Source: Arthrobacter sp. H-02-3 (GTDB lineage: Bacteria > Actinomycetota > Actinomycetes > Actinomycetales > Micrococcaceae). From it: a stretch of DNA of 64,000 bases. The stretch's first letter is position 1, and each line of letters opens with the position of its first letter. The stretch spans positions 1 through 64,000 of the forward strand of contig NZ_PYUI01000012.1 of assembly GCF_003097355.1 (NCBI RefSeq), read 5' to 3'. The notes beneath the pieces were generated by a model. That model did no database searches and was not told where the DNA came from. It saw nothing but the letters and a program-made list of their open reading frames with translations. Below, piece after piece: positions 47,398 through 55,266 of the stretch. Made by a program: the position numbers and the translations under genes.

Positions 47398-48189
47398 GAA
47401 CATGCGCTCCGCTGTCCGCCAGTAATGGACATAATTCCACTTTGTCCACTGTTCGGATCCAGGAATGAACATGTCCCGTCCATACGGGCGCGAAAAACGA
47501 GCATGGCCCGGATTCGGCGCTGGGAATGAGCATGTCCCCACAGGCCACAGCAGGCCGGTGCCCATGCCCACCGTTCGAATCAAAGCCTGGACATGCCCAA
47601 TCCAACCGGGCGCGAGAAATGAGCATGCCCCGGATTCGGCGCTGGGAATGAGCATGTCCCCACAGGCCACAGCAGGCCGATGCCCATGCCCACCGTTCGA
47701 ATCAAAGCCTGGACATGCCCAATCCACCCGGGCGCGAGAAATGAGCATGCCCACCCGAGCCCGCACCCAAAATGAGCATGCCCACCCGAGTCCGCACCCA
47801 AAATGAGCAGGGTCGGCACCAAGAATGAACCGGTCCGCCGCCCCAGGGCCGGCCAATGAGCGTGTCCGGCGCCCCTCGACGCGCAGCGATGAATTGCCTT
47901 GTGCCCCTTAAGCTGGGCGTTAATGCCCATGCCCTCCGCGCCGCGTTGAAGGCTGGACATGTCGCCCCTTACACCGCGCGACAGAGGGGCATGTCCTCCG
48001 CTGAAGCTCGTGACTGCGGGACATGGCCGCGGCTGACCTGCACGAGTGGACATCCTCCCCTCATGCCCAGTCGTGGATCTGAAAACTGGACATGTCCGCT
48101 GCTGGGGTAGGCGACCGCTGGACATGTCCTCCGTAGGCGGCGCGACCACCGGACATGTCCGCAACCAGGGCCGGACGCGGGGCATGTCC
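47398..48189. repeat. Phased array of about 25 degenerate 10-bp palindromes (RRRCATGYCC)
   Basis: Copies begin at 47398, 47427, 47467, 47499, 47528, 47560, 47589, 47621, 47650, 47682, 47711, 47743, 47774, 47858, 47925, 47955, 47987, 48019, 48048, 48088, 48120, 48151 and 48180, with weaker ones at 47805 and 47827. Steps are mostly 29-32 bp, in part strictly alternating 32 and 29. Perfect GGACATGTCC occurs at 48088, 48120 and 48151. No convincing gene lies in this 1.2 kb gap (47230-48466). Confidence 0.75.
47486..47752. repeat. 122-bp direct tandem repeat, just over two copies
   Basis: The block starting GGGCGCGA at 47486 recurs at 47608 and 47730, exactly 122 bp apart, with only a few differences between copies. 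Each 122-bp unit contains four of the phased CATG palindromes, so it looks like a recent higher-order duplication within the array. Confidence 0.85.
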
Positions 48190-48245
48190 CGCAGCGGAGC
48201 CTAGCGGACCGCAGCAGGGCTTGGCAGAACTCGGCTCAGCCAGCC

Positions 48246-48336
48246 CCGCCGGCAAGGAGCGGCCCGCCGGCAAGGAGCGGCCCGCCGGCAGGGAGCGGCG
48301 CGCCGGGAAGGAGCGGCGCACCGGGAAGGAGCGGCA
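48246..48336. repeat. 18-bp minisatellite, five copies
   Basis: The unit CCGCCGGCAAGGAGCGGC is repeated about five times with an 18-bp period (GGCAAGGAGCGG-like cores at 48251, 48269, 48287, 48305 and 48323). It lies between the palindrome array and the AhpD-like gene and does not appear to encode a protein. Confidence 0.85.
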
Positions 48337-48394
48337 CGGCGGCCGGGCCCCCCAAGGAACCAGCCGCCGGGCCAATCACTCCCACCTCCAAAGC

Positions 48395-48420
48395 TTGTCA
48401 TATGTTTGACAAAATTGTCA
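48395..48420. promoter_or_regulatory. Three alternating TTGTCA/TGACAA half-sites upstream of the AhpD-like gene
   Basis: TTGTCA (48395), TGACAA (48407) and TTGTCA (48415) form two overlapping inverted repeats with centres 10 bp apart, 47-72 bp before the start codon. This is a plausible operator for a TetR- or MarR-type repressor, which is not encoded next to it. Confidence 0.55.
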
Positions 48421-48466
48421 CACGACGCTCCGGGGCACGCGGAAGCTCGTCGGTATTGTGGAATCC

Positions 48467-48958
48467 ATGAACGAGTCGTCGGCACCGCAGAATCCCGGGC
48501 ACCGGAGTGTCTTCCTGGACAAGGAACACCCTGCCGCCTGGCGTGCGCTCAACGGTCTGGGCCTGAAAGCCAAAGAAGCTGCCGCAGAGGCCGGCCTGGA
48601 CGGGAAGCTGATCGAGCTGCTCAATGTCCGTATTTCGCAGATCAACGGCTGCGCCTACTGCCTGGATCTGCATGTCGGCGATGCCGTCAAGAACGGCGAG
48701 TCGGCCCAGCGCCTGGCCGTACTCACCGCCTGGCGCGACACCGCCCTCTTTTCCGACAAGGAACGGGCAGCCCTGACCCTGGCCGAGGCCATCACCACCA
48801 TCTCCGACGCCCACGCCCGCGACCGCGAGGGCGCCCAGGCCCGCAGGCACCTGACAGCCGAGGAGTTCTCTGCCGTCAGCTGGCTGGCGATCACGATGAA
48901 CGCGTTCAACCGTGTCTCCATCGTCAGCCAGCATCCGGTCCGCGCCGCCCGGGACTAA
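48467..48958 (+). CDS. Carboxymuconolactone decarboxylase family (AhpD-like) protein
   Basis: A 163-residue all-helical protein. I chose ATG 48467 (MNESSAPQNPGHRS); a GTG nine bases upstream is possible. The redox motif NGCAYCLDLHVGDA near residue 62 (CxxC followed by H) marks the AhpD-like, alkylhydroperoxidase core subgroup, which acts as a small thiol peroxidase or reductase rather than as a lactone decarboxylase. It stands alone. The inverted-repeat cluster just upstream suggests it is under a dedicated repressor. Confidence 0.88.
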   Translation: MNESSAPQNPGHRSVFLDKEHPAAWRALNGLGLKAKEAAAEAGLDGKLIELLNVRISQINGCAYCLDLHVGDAVKNGESAQRLAVLTAWRDTALFSDKERAALTLAEAITTISDAHARDREGAQARRHLTAEEFSAVSWLAITMNAFNRVSIVSQHPVRAARD

Positions 48959-49015
48959 CCGGCCCGGGACTAACCATCACCAGCCGCGCCAACCACCCCC
49001 TGCCAAGACAAAAAC

Positions 49016-50065
49016 CTACGCCGGGTAGATGGACACCGCCGCGGCCTTGACCACGAAGTAGGCCTCCAGCCCCGGTGCCAGGCCGAGGTCCGCGGAGGCG
49101 GCCGGCGTAATGTCGGCCGCCAACTCGCCGGCGCGGACCCGTATCTGGTCCCCGTGCGGTTCGAGGTCAGTAAGCCTCACCCGGAACGAGTTCCGCGGGC
49201 TGCCGTGCGCTTCGGAGAGGAACACGGACACGGCCGACGGCGGGAATGCGGCCACGCCTGCCTGCCCGGGGACGAGCGGTGCATCATGCTGGCCGGCAAA
49301 TTCCAGTCCCTCGGGCGACCGGATACCGGCGGCGGTAACGGTTCCGGCCACCAGGTTCAGCCCGGCGAGACCGGCGGCGAATCGGCTGCGCGGGCGCTGG
49401 AGCACCTCGCGGACCGGGCCTTCCTCGGTGATCCTGCCCTCTTCCAGGACGATCACCCGGTCGGCGAGCATGTAGGCATCCAGGACGTCGTGGGTGACAA
49501 TGACGGCCCGGCGCCCGGCGAGGACGCGCCTGAGCAGCCGGCGCAGCAGCGGCGCGGCGTGGATGTCCAGGGCCGCCATGGGTTCATCCAGGAGCAGCAC
49601 CTCGGGGTCGGCGGCCAGCGCGCGTGCCACGGCCACCCGCTGTGCCTGGCCTCCGGAGAGTTCCCCGGGCCGCCGGGACGCGAGGTCGACGGCCTCGACT
49701 TCGGCCAGCCAGTGTCGCGCGGTTTCCCGGGCCGCGGCCCTGGGCACGCCGGCGCTGCGGGGGCCGAAGGCCACGTTGTCCAGCGCGCTCAGGTGCGGAA
49801 ACAGCAGCGGCTCCTGCGCCAGGAGGGCGGTGCCGCGCCGGTGGGGCGCCGTCCAGGTGTTCGTCGCGGGGCCGAGGTCGAACAGGACCTTGCCGTCCAC
49901 CTCGCCCCTGCCGGTATCCGGCCGGAGCAGGCCCGCAATAACCGACAGCAGCGTGGACTTGCCGGCCCCGTTGGGGCCCAGCACGGCTACGGTTTCTCCC
50001 GGCGCCAGGCTCATGGACACGTCAAAGCCGCGGGCGGCAATGGCGGCGTCAATCCGGACACTCAC
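49016..50065 (-). CDS. modC: Molybdate ABC transporter ATP-binding protein
   Basis: A 349-residue ATPase. Walker A is GPNGAGKST near residue 30, the signature [16 protein letters not shown] near 138, Walker [13 protein letters not shown], and the H-loop IVTHD. The C-terminal 110 residues form a TOBE/Mop-like molybdate-sensing domain ([32 protein letters not shown]). It overlaps modB by four bases and powers molybdate import. Molybdate is needed for the xanthine dehydrogenase encoded elsewhere in the window. Tungstate transport cannot be excluded. Confidence 0.92.
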   Translation of the reverse strand: MSVRIDAAIAARGFDVSMSLAPGETVAVLGPNGAGKSTLLSVIAGLLRPDTGRGEVDGKVLFDLGPATNTWTAPHRRGTALLAQEPLLFPHLSALDNVAFGPRSAGVPRAAARETARHWLAEVEAVDLASRRPGELSGGQAQRVAVARALAADPEVLLLDEPMAALDIHAAPLLRRLLRRVLAGRRAVIVTHDVLDAYMLADRVIVLEEGRITEEGPVREVLQRPRSRFAAGLAGLNLVAGTVTAAGIRSPEGLEFAGQHDAPLVPGQAGVAAFPPSAVSVFLSEAHGSPRNSFRVRLTDLEPHGDQIRVRAGELAADITPAASADLGLAPGLEAYFVVKAAAVSIYPA

Positions 50066-50925
50066 GGCGCCGCTCTCTCCGGTGCCGGCTCCGGTGCCCC
50101 GTCCCGCGTTGCGCGTTCAGCCCCGCCGGGTCCGCGCCCGCCGGCCGCCCCGGGGCGCCGGTAGGACAGCCCGACGACGGCGACCGCCACCGCGACAAGA
50201 AGCAGGGACAGCGCGACGGCGGCATCGGCGTCGGTCTCGCGCTGCAGGTAGATCTCCAGCGGCAGGGTCCGGGTGACGCCCTGCAGGCTGCCGGCAAACG
50301 TGAGCGTGGCGCCGAATTCGCCAAGGCTGCGCGCGAACGAAAGCACGGCGCCGGACGCCAGCCCGGGCAGCACCAGGGGAAGGGTTACGCGGCGCAGCAC
50401 CGTGGTGGGGCGGGCGCCCAGAGTCGCGGCGACGGCCTCGTACCGGCTCCCGGCCGAGCGCAGCGCCCCTTCAAGGCTCACCACCAGGAACGGCAGTGCG
50501 ACGAAGGTCTGGGCCAGGACCACCGCCGTCGTCGAAAAGGCGACCTGGATACCGGCCAGTTCCAGTGAGCGGCCGAGCAGACCCTGCCGGCCAAAAGTGT
50601 AGAGCAGCGCGATGCCGCCGACGACGGGCGGCAGGACGAGCGGCAGCAGCACGAAGGAGCGGAGGAGCCGCTGACCGCGGAACTGCCCGCGGGCCAGGAC
50701 GAGGGCCAGCGGCACGCCCAGCACGATGCACAGCACCGTGCTGGCCGCGGAGGTGCGCAGGCTCAATCCCAGCGCGGTCAGGGACGACTCCGACGTGACC
50801 AGCGGCAGGAACTCCGCCCAGTTGACCTTCGCGACGATGGCGGCCAGGGGCAGCAGGACGAACAGGGCCCCCGCCGCGGCCAGGACGTAGATCCAGCGCG
50901 GGACACCCTGATAGCCGTGCCTCAT
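50062..50925 (-). CDS. modB: Molybdate ABC transporter permease
   Basis: About 287 residues if started at [19 protein letters not shown] (50925); a start ten codons earlier (50955), overlapping modA, is possible. Five or six membrane helices are visible. The EAA loop [30 protein letters not shown] is in the cytoplasmic region that docks to ModC. It follows modA after seven bases and overlaps modC by four, the standard modABC order. Its end is Ala/Gly/Pro-rich. Confidence 0.9.
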   Translation of the reverse strand: MRHGYQGVPRWIYVLAAAGALFVLLPLAAIVAKVNWAEFLPLVTSESSLTALGLSLRTSAASTVLCIVLGVPLALVLARGQFRGQRLLRSFVLLPLVLPPVVGGIALLYTFGRQGLLGRSLELAGIQVAFSTTAVVLAQTFVALPFLVVSLEGALRSAGSRYEAVAATLGARPTTVLRRVTLPLVLPGLASGAVLSFARSLGEFGATLTFAGSLQGVTRTLPLEIYLQRETDADAAVALSLLLVAVAVAVVGLSYRRPGAAGGRGPGGAERATRDGAPEPAPERAAP

Positions 50926-50932
50926 GCGCGTC

Positions 50933-51715
50933 TCACGGCGTGCCGAACCCGGCATCGCTCAGGACCTTATTACCTTCGGCACCGGTAACGAGTGCAGTGA
51001 AGGCCGCGGCCAGCTCCTTATTCTTGCTGGAACCGACCGTGGCGATGGGGTAGGTGTTGATGGCCTTGTCCGCCTCGGCGAAGGGAATCCCCTTGACCTT
51101 GTCACCGGCAGCCTTGACGTCCGTGACGTAGACGATGCCGGCGTCGGCCTCGCCCGAAGTGACTTTGCCCAGGACGTCGGTGACGGAGGATTCCTCGCTG
51201 ACCGGTTTCAGCGTCACGCCGGTGGCTTTCTCGACGGCGGCGGTGGCGGTACCGCAGGGGACCTGGCCGGCGCAGACCACCACCCGGACCCCGGGACGGG
51301 CAAGGTCGGCGAAAGACGCGATCGAGGCCGGGTTGGCCGGCGGGACGGCGATCGCCAGGACGTTGGTGGCGAAAGTCGCGGCCGCACCGTCCAACAGGCC
51401 GGCGTCAGCGAGCTTGGCCATGTTCTTGGTGTCCGCCGAGGCAAATACGTCCGCGGGGGCTCCCTGGCTGATCTGGGTAACGAGGTCGGATGACCCGGCG
51501 AAACTCAACGCCACTTTCGTGCCCGGGTGACTTTCCTCGAAGGTGGTGGCGAGTTTGGTGAAGGGGGCCTTCAGCGATGCTGCAGCGAACACGGTGAGAG
51601 TCTTCCCGGAGTCACTGGCCGCGGCATTTTGGCCGGTTGAAGCGGCGCAACCGGCGGCCGCAGCGGCCATGGCTGCAGCCATGGCGACGGCAGCGATCCT
51701 CGTGCGGAGGCTCAT
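50933..51715 (-). CDS. modA: Molybdate-binding lipoprotein
   Basis: A 260-residue binding protein. The signal sequence ends in [10 protein letters not shown], a lipobox. The mature part has [56 protein letters not shown], the classic ModA sequence, with serines and the tyrosine of DAGIVYVTD contributing to oxyanion binding. Its start overlaps the stop of the upstream regulator gene by four bases. The gene order regulator-modA-modB-modC forms one operon. Confidence 0.95.
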   Translation of the reverse strand: MSLRTRIAAVAMAAAMAAAAAGCAASTGQNAAASDSGKTLTVFAAASLKAPFTKLATTFEESHPGTKVALSFAGSSDLVTQISQGAPADVFASADTKNMAKLADAGLLDGAAATFATNVLAIAVPPANPASIASFADLARPGVRVVVCAGQVPCGTATAAVEKATGVTLKPVSEESSVTDVLGKVTSGEADAGIVYVTDVKAAGDKVKGIPFAEADKAINTYPIATVGSSKNKELAAAFTALVTGAEGNKVLSDAGFGTP

Positions 51716-52122
51716 GCGAGGCTCTTTCCCTTGGGCGTTTCAATGATCACTGTGGTGGCCTTAACGACGGCGGTGGCGACTGAGCCGAGTTCCAGCCCGA
51801 GGTCTCGCACGGCTTCGCTGCTCATCAGTGACACGACGCGGAAAGGCCCGCACTGCAGCTCCACCTGCGCCATCACGGTATCGGCCGTAATGGCGGTCAC
51901 GAGTCCCACGAAACGGTTCCGGGCGGAGCTGCCCACCCGGGCAGGGTCCTCCGGAAGCTGGGCCTGTTCCCGGGCGAGCCGCGCGAGCTCGAGCCCGTCC
52001 ACAGCCAGCCGGCCGGAATCATCCTTGAGCGGGGTCAGGCTTCCCTGTTCGATCCAGCGCCGGACGGTGTCGTCACTAACGCCGAGAAAGCGGGCTGCTT
52101 CGGAGACGCGAATCTTGGGCAT
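51712..52122 (-). CDS. HTH-TOBE molybdate-responsive regulator
   Basis: A 136-residue protein. Residues 1-55 are an excisionase/MerR-type helix-turn-helix (IRVSEAARFLGVSDDTVRRWIEQGSLTP) and residues 68-132 are a single TOBE/Mop domain (ARNRFVGLVTAITADTVMAQVELQCGPFRVVSLMSSEAVRDLGLELGS), which binds molybdate. It differs from the classical ModE architecture but could serve the same role, sensing molybdate and controlling the downstream modABC, with which it overlaps by four bases. It could equally act as a molybdate storage protein that also binds DNA. Confidence 0.88.
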   Translation of the reverse strand: MPKIRVSEAARFLGVSDDTVRRWIEQGSLTPLKDDSGRLAVDGLELARLAREQAQLPEDPARVGSSARNRFVGLVTAITADTVMAQVELQCGPFRVVSLMSSEAVRDLGLELGSVATAVVKATTVIIETPKGKSLA

Positions 52123-52224
52123 AACTACACACTATTCCTCATTTGCGGTTTATTCACTGAGAAATATCCGCATAAGCAGGCTTTGTGACGCCGGGCATGG
52201 CGCGCCGGAGCCCTCCCGGCCGGC

Positions 52225-52284
52225 GTAGGCCGGGCTGGCGTAGTTCCGGCCACCGTAGGCCGGGCCGGCGTAGTTCCGGCTGGC
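52225..52284. repeat. 30-bp tandem duplication, two copies
   Basis: GTAGGCCGGGCTGGCGTAGT and its neighbour recur at 52225 and 52255 with few differences. The repeat lies in the 212-bp gap between the divergent HTH-TOBE and DUF4031-HD genes, where no gene is visible. Confidence 0.75.
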
Positions 52285-52334
52285 GCGCGTCCGACGCCGG
52301 GTCCGGTGTCCGCGGTCGGCGCTAGACTGCCTCC

Positions 52335-53204
52335 ATGGCCGTCTACGTCGATCCGCCGCTCTGGCCTGCCCACGGAACCCGCTTTTCCCACCTCGTGTCG
52401 GACACGTCGCTTGAGGAGCTGCACGCCTTCGCCGCGTCCGCCGGCATTCCCGGGCGGGCGTTCGACGGCGACCACTATGACGTCGCCGAGGCCCGGTACG
52501 AGGCCCTGGTGGCGGCCGGCGCTGTCCCCGTAGAGGGCCGGGTCCTGGTCCGGAAACTGATTGCCAGCGGGTTGCGGATTCCTGCCCGCCAGCGCGGAAA
52601 GTCCCTCCGGGTGCCGCTCCTGAACCGCTGGAACAAGGTACTGCCGGGCCACGACGCCCTGTTCCTGGACCTGTTGGACCGCTGGGGCGAGGAGCACCGG
52701 AAATACCACGGCCGCACCCACCTGCTGGCCGTGCTGGAGGCCCTGGACCTGCTCTGCGACCCGGCCGGTCCGCCACGGGCCGTGGTGCTGGCCGCGTGGT
52801 TCCACGATGCCGTGTACCGCGGCGTCGCGGGCCAGGATGAGGAAGAATCGGCGCGGCTGGCCGAAGACCGGCTCGGGCACGCCGGCCTCCCGGCCGACGA
52901 AGTGGATGAGGTGGCGCGACTGGTGCTGCTGACGGCGGACCACCGTCCGGAGCCGGGCGACGACGCCGGCGCCCTGCTTAGCGACGCCGATCTCTCCGTC
53001 CTCGGCGGGGAACCGGAGGCTTACGCCCGCTATCTGGCCGCCGTCAGGGAAGACTTCGCCCACATCGGCGACGGCGACTTCGCGGCCGGCCGCGCCGCCG
53101 TCGTCCGCCAACTGCTCGAGCTTGATCCGCTGTTTCACACTGACCGCGGGCGCGGGCTGTGGCTGGAGGCTGCCCGCCGAAACCTGCAGGGCGAACTCGG
53201 GTGA
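52335..53204 (+). CDS. DUF4031-HD domain fusion protein
   Basis: A 289-residue protein. The first 85 residues (MAVYVDPPLWPAHGTRFSHLVSDTSLEELHAFAASAGIPGRAFDGDHYDV) are DUF4031, a small domain of unknown function. From about 100 onward is an HD-type metal phosphohydrolase: HRKYHGRTHLLAVLEAL, the central AAWFHDAVYRG with the HD pair, and LLTADHRPEPGDDAGALLSDADLSVLG. HD enzymes of this small class are predicted to hydrolyse nucleotides or similar phosphates. The substrate is unknown, and the gene stands alone. Confidence 0.85.
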   Translation: MAVYVDPPLWPAHGTRFSHLVSDTSLEELHAFAASAGIPGRAFDGDHYDVAEARYEALVAAGAVPVEGRVLVRKLIASGLRIPARQRGKSLRVPLLNRWNKVLPGHDALFLDLLDRWGEEHRKYHGRTHLLAVLEALDLLCDPAGPPRAVVLAAWFHDAVYRGVAGQDEEESARLAEDRLGHAGLPADEVDEVARLVLLTADHRPEPGDDAGALLSDADLSVLGGEPEAYARYLAAVREDFAHIGDGDFAAGRAAVVRQLLELDPLFHTDRGRGLWLEAARRNLQGELG

Positions 53205-53271
53205 ACGGCGTACACGCGGCGCAGCGGCAGCCGCCGCCGTAGGGTCGCGTGGCTGCGCTCAGTGGTGAGGC

Positions 53272-53745
53272 TTAGGCGGCCACGCTGAGGTGATTCGCCA
53301 GCCGGTCGAACGACTCCCGCCACCCTTCGCCGTGGCGGTCGCGGCTGGCCGCGGAGTCGAACGGGCCCTGGGTGAACGTCATTTGGGTGCCGCCGTCGAT
53401 CTCGTCCAGCTGGATGGTTACCTCGGTTTCGAAGCCTCGGGTGCCGTCCGGCTTGTCCCAGGCATGGGTGAACACAAACAGCTGCGGCGGCTCGATATCC
53501 GTATGCACCCCGCTCCACCAGAATTCCTGCCCGGTACTGTCCTGGATCATGCAGGCGCGGTACAGGCCGCCGACTTCGAAGTCTGCGTCGATGCTCTCGC
53601 GCGGGACGTGGAAGCCGCGCGGGCCCCACCACTCCGGAGCCTGGTCCGGGTCCGTCAGCGCGGACCAGACTACCCGGATCGGAGCCCTGAACTCGCGGAC
53701 AATCACCAGCATGAGGTCTGTGTCCCCGGACGCCAGTTCGCTCAT
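53272..53745 (-). CDS. SRPBCC/AHSA1-like domain protein
   Basis: A 157-residue single-domain protein. It begins IVREFRAPIRVVWSALTDPDQAPEWWGPRGFHVPRESIDADFEVGG, the standard opening of the AHSA1/START-like fold, and ends with the long helix MTFTQGPFDSAASRDRHGEGWRESFDRLANHL. Members bind hydrophobic ligands or interact with partner proteins; no ligand can be read. The two genes downstream on the window (YccF and YceI) are transcribed separately in the same direction, so no operon context helps. Confidence 0.85.
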   Translation of the reverse strand: MSELASGDTDLMLVIVREFRAPIRVVWSALTDPDQAPEWWGPRGFHVPRESIDADFEVGGLYRACMIQDSTGQEFWWSGVHTDIEPPQLFVFTHAWDKPDGTRGFETEVTIQLDEIDGGTQMTFTQGPFDSAASRDRHGEGWRESFDRLANHLSVAA

Positions 53746-53817
53746 GATCCTCTCCCTCGATTTCCGTGGATCCGGTGGCGGAAGTGTCCCCCAGGTTCCG
53801 CCGGCTGCGCCGCCTCC

Positions 53818-54234
53818 CTAGTAGCGGCGGTCGTGGCTGTAGGCCGTCACATAGGGCGTGTTGCTCGGGACGATCTGCTTGCCCAGGGGCATCAGCGAGA
53901 CCGGGATGAGCTTGAGGTTGGCGATCGCCAGCGGGATGCCAATAATCGTGATGGCCATGGCGAAGGCCGTGACAACGTGCCCGATCGCGATCCAGATGCC
54001 CGCCACCAGCAGCCAGATGACATTGCCCAGCAGGGCAAACGCGCCGTGTCCGCCGGGCTTGTCCACCACCATGCGGCCGAACGGCCACAACGCATAGGAT
54101 GCGATGCGGAACGAGGCGATGCCCCACGGAATGGTGACAACCAGCAGACAGCAAACGATTCCGGCAAAGAAGTATCCGAGGGCCAGCCACAGGCCGCCAA
54201 AGAGCAGCCAGATGATGTTCAGAAGTGTCTTCAT
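53818..54234 (-). CDS. YccF domain-containing inner membrane protein
   Basis: A 138-residue membrane protein made of two similar YccF modules: LNIIWLLFGGLWLALGYFFAGIVCCLLVVTIPWGIASFRIASYALWPFG and NVIWLLVAGIWIAIGHVVTAFAMAITIIGIPLAIANLKLIPVSLMPLG. The tandem repeat of W-x-x-x-G-W/I-P-(W/L)-G/A patterns identifies the family. Four hydrophobic segments are present. Function is unknown; it is a widespread small inner membrane protein. It stands 72 bases before the SRPBCC gene on the same strand. Confidence 0.88.
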   Translation of the reverse strand: MKTLLNIIWLLFGGLWLALGYFFAGIVCCLLVVTIPWGIASFRIASYALWPFGRMVVDKPGGHGAFALLGNVIWLLVAGIWIAIGHVVTAFAMAITIIGIPLAIANLKLIPVSLMPLGKQIVPSNTPYVTAYSHDRRY

Positions 54235-54336
54235 GGATCCATTCTCGCCCGTGGGAGTGACATTCGGCCTGCGGGGTGGCCCGGAATAATCCCTGGCTTC
54301 GGAGCCGACCCCCAGGTACCGCTTCCGGCTGACCGG

Positions 54337-54891
54337 TTATGAGGCGTCGGCCTGCTTGACCATGGCGGCTTCAACACTGATCTTGACCTTGTCGCTGACC
54401 AGCAGTCCGCCGGCTTCCAGGGCGGCGTTCCAGGTCAGGCCAAATTCCTTGCGGCTGATGTCCGCCTCTGCGCTGAAGCCGGCCCGGGTGGCGCCGAACG
54501 GGTCCACCGCGACCCCGGTGAACTCGACTTCCAGATCCACGGGTTTGGTGACATCGCGGATCGTGAGGTCTCCGGTCAGCACATAGTCCTCCCCGTCGCC
54601 CCGGATCCCGGTGGCCCGGAAGGTCATTTCGGGGTACTTCTCAACGTCGAAGAAGTCGGCGCCGCGGACGTGGTTGTCTCGGTTGGCGTCCCCCGAATCG
54701 AAGCTCGCGGTCTTGATCGTGGCGTGCAGGCTCGCGTCGGCCAAGGAATCGCGCACCCGGGCCTCCGCGGAGGCCTCGTTGAAGCGGCCGCGGACCTTGC
54801 TGATGCCCGCATGGCGGACGCTAAAACCGACTTCGCTGTGGGACATGTCCAGTGTCCACACTCCGGGGGTCAAACCTTCGGGCAGCGTCAC
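54337..54891 (-). CDS. YceI family protein
   Basis: A 184-residue protein started at GTG 54891 (VTLPEGLTPGVWTLDMSHSEVGFSVRHAGISKVRGRFNEASAE), which has AAGGAG six bases upstream; the long frame upstream is out of family. It is a lipocalin-like barrel with the marks GVWTLDMSHSEVGFSVRH, RDNHVRGADFFDVEKYPEMTFRAT and RDVTKPVDLEVEFTG. YceI proteins bind polyisoprenoids or amphiphiles. No signal peptide is visible, so it is cytoplasmic, unlike the secreted E. coli form. Confidence 0.9.
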   Translation of the reverse strand: MTLPEGLTPGVWTLDMSHSEVGFSVRHAGISKVRGRFNEASAEARVRDSLADASLHATIKTASFDSGDANRDNHVRGADFFDVEKYPEMTFRATGIRGDGEDYVLTGDLTIRDVTKPVDLEVEFTGVAVDPFGATRAGFSAEADISRKEFGLTWNAALEAGGLLVSDKVKISVEAAMVKQADAS

Positions 54892-55202
54892 AACGGTCTC
54901 CTTCGAGCGGGGCGGGCCTGTCCCGCCAGAGCGATCGGGGTATTCCCCCACCCTGCATGCTAACGAGGAACCCCCTCCCGGGCTAGGGTCCCGCAGGCAC
55001 TTGACGCCGGGCGTGCGGATTCGGGACTTCCGGCGCCTGTGACGGCACCTTTGACAGCGCCTGATCGGGCGACCGGGACGGCACCTGATTCCCCGACTGA
55101 TTCCGCGGCCGGGGGTCAACGCGGTCTCTGGCCTTCACTCTGCGGCCGGGTTACTCTGGCCTATAAACGCCGGGCAATCACCCAATTTCGCAGAACTATT
55201 CG

Positions 55203-55247
55203 CACAGTGCTGACCAACGCAGCGCTGACTAACACAGTCCTGATTAA
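55203..55247. repeat. Three 15-bp tandem repeats before the phosphoesterase gene
   Basis: CACAGTGCTGACCAA, CGCAGCGCTGACTAA and CACAGTCCTGATTAA follow each other without gap at 55203, 55218 and 55233. They end 19 bases before the GTG start at 55267. Confidence 0.8.
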
Positions 55248-55266
55248 CCGAGTGATGTGAGGAATC

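Noticed and set aside
47335..48185. Open frames of 100-200 residues on the minus strand across the repeat region.
   Set aside because: They run through the repeats in several frames at once, lack ribosome binding sites and consist of repeat-derived peptides; I take them as chance frames.
47398..48189. The regularly spaced palindromes could be read as a CRISPR array.
   Set aside because: The conserved part is only about 10 bp, spacers are about 20 bp and partly repeated, and no cas gene is present.
55039..55260. A 73-residue frame ahead of the phosphoesterase gene.
   Set aside because: Its end is made of the 15-bp repeats, it has no ribosome binding site and no recognisable family; it overlaps the likely promoter.
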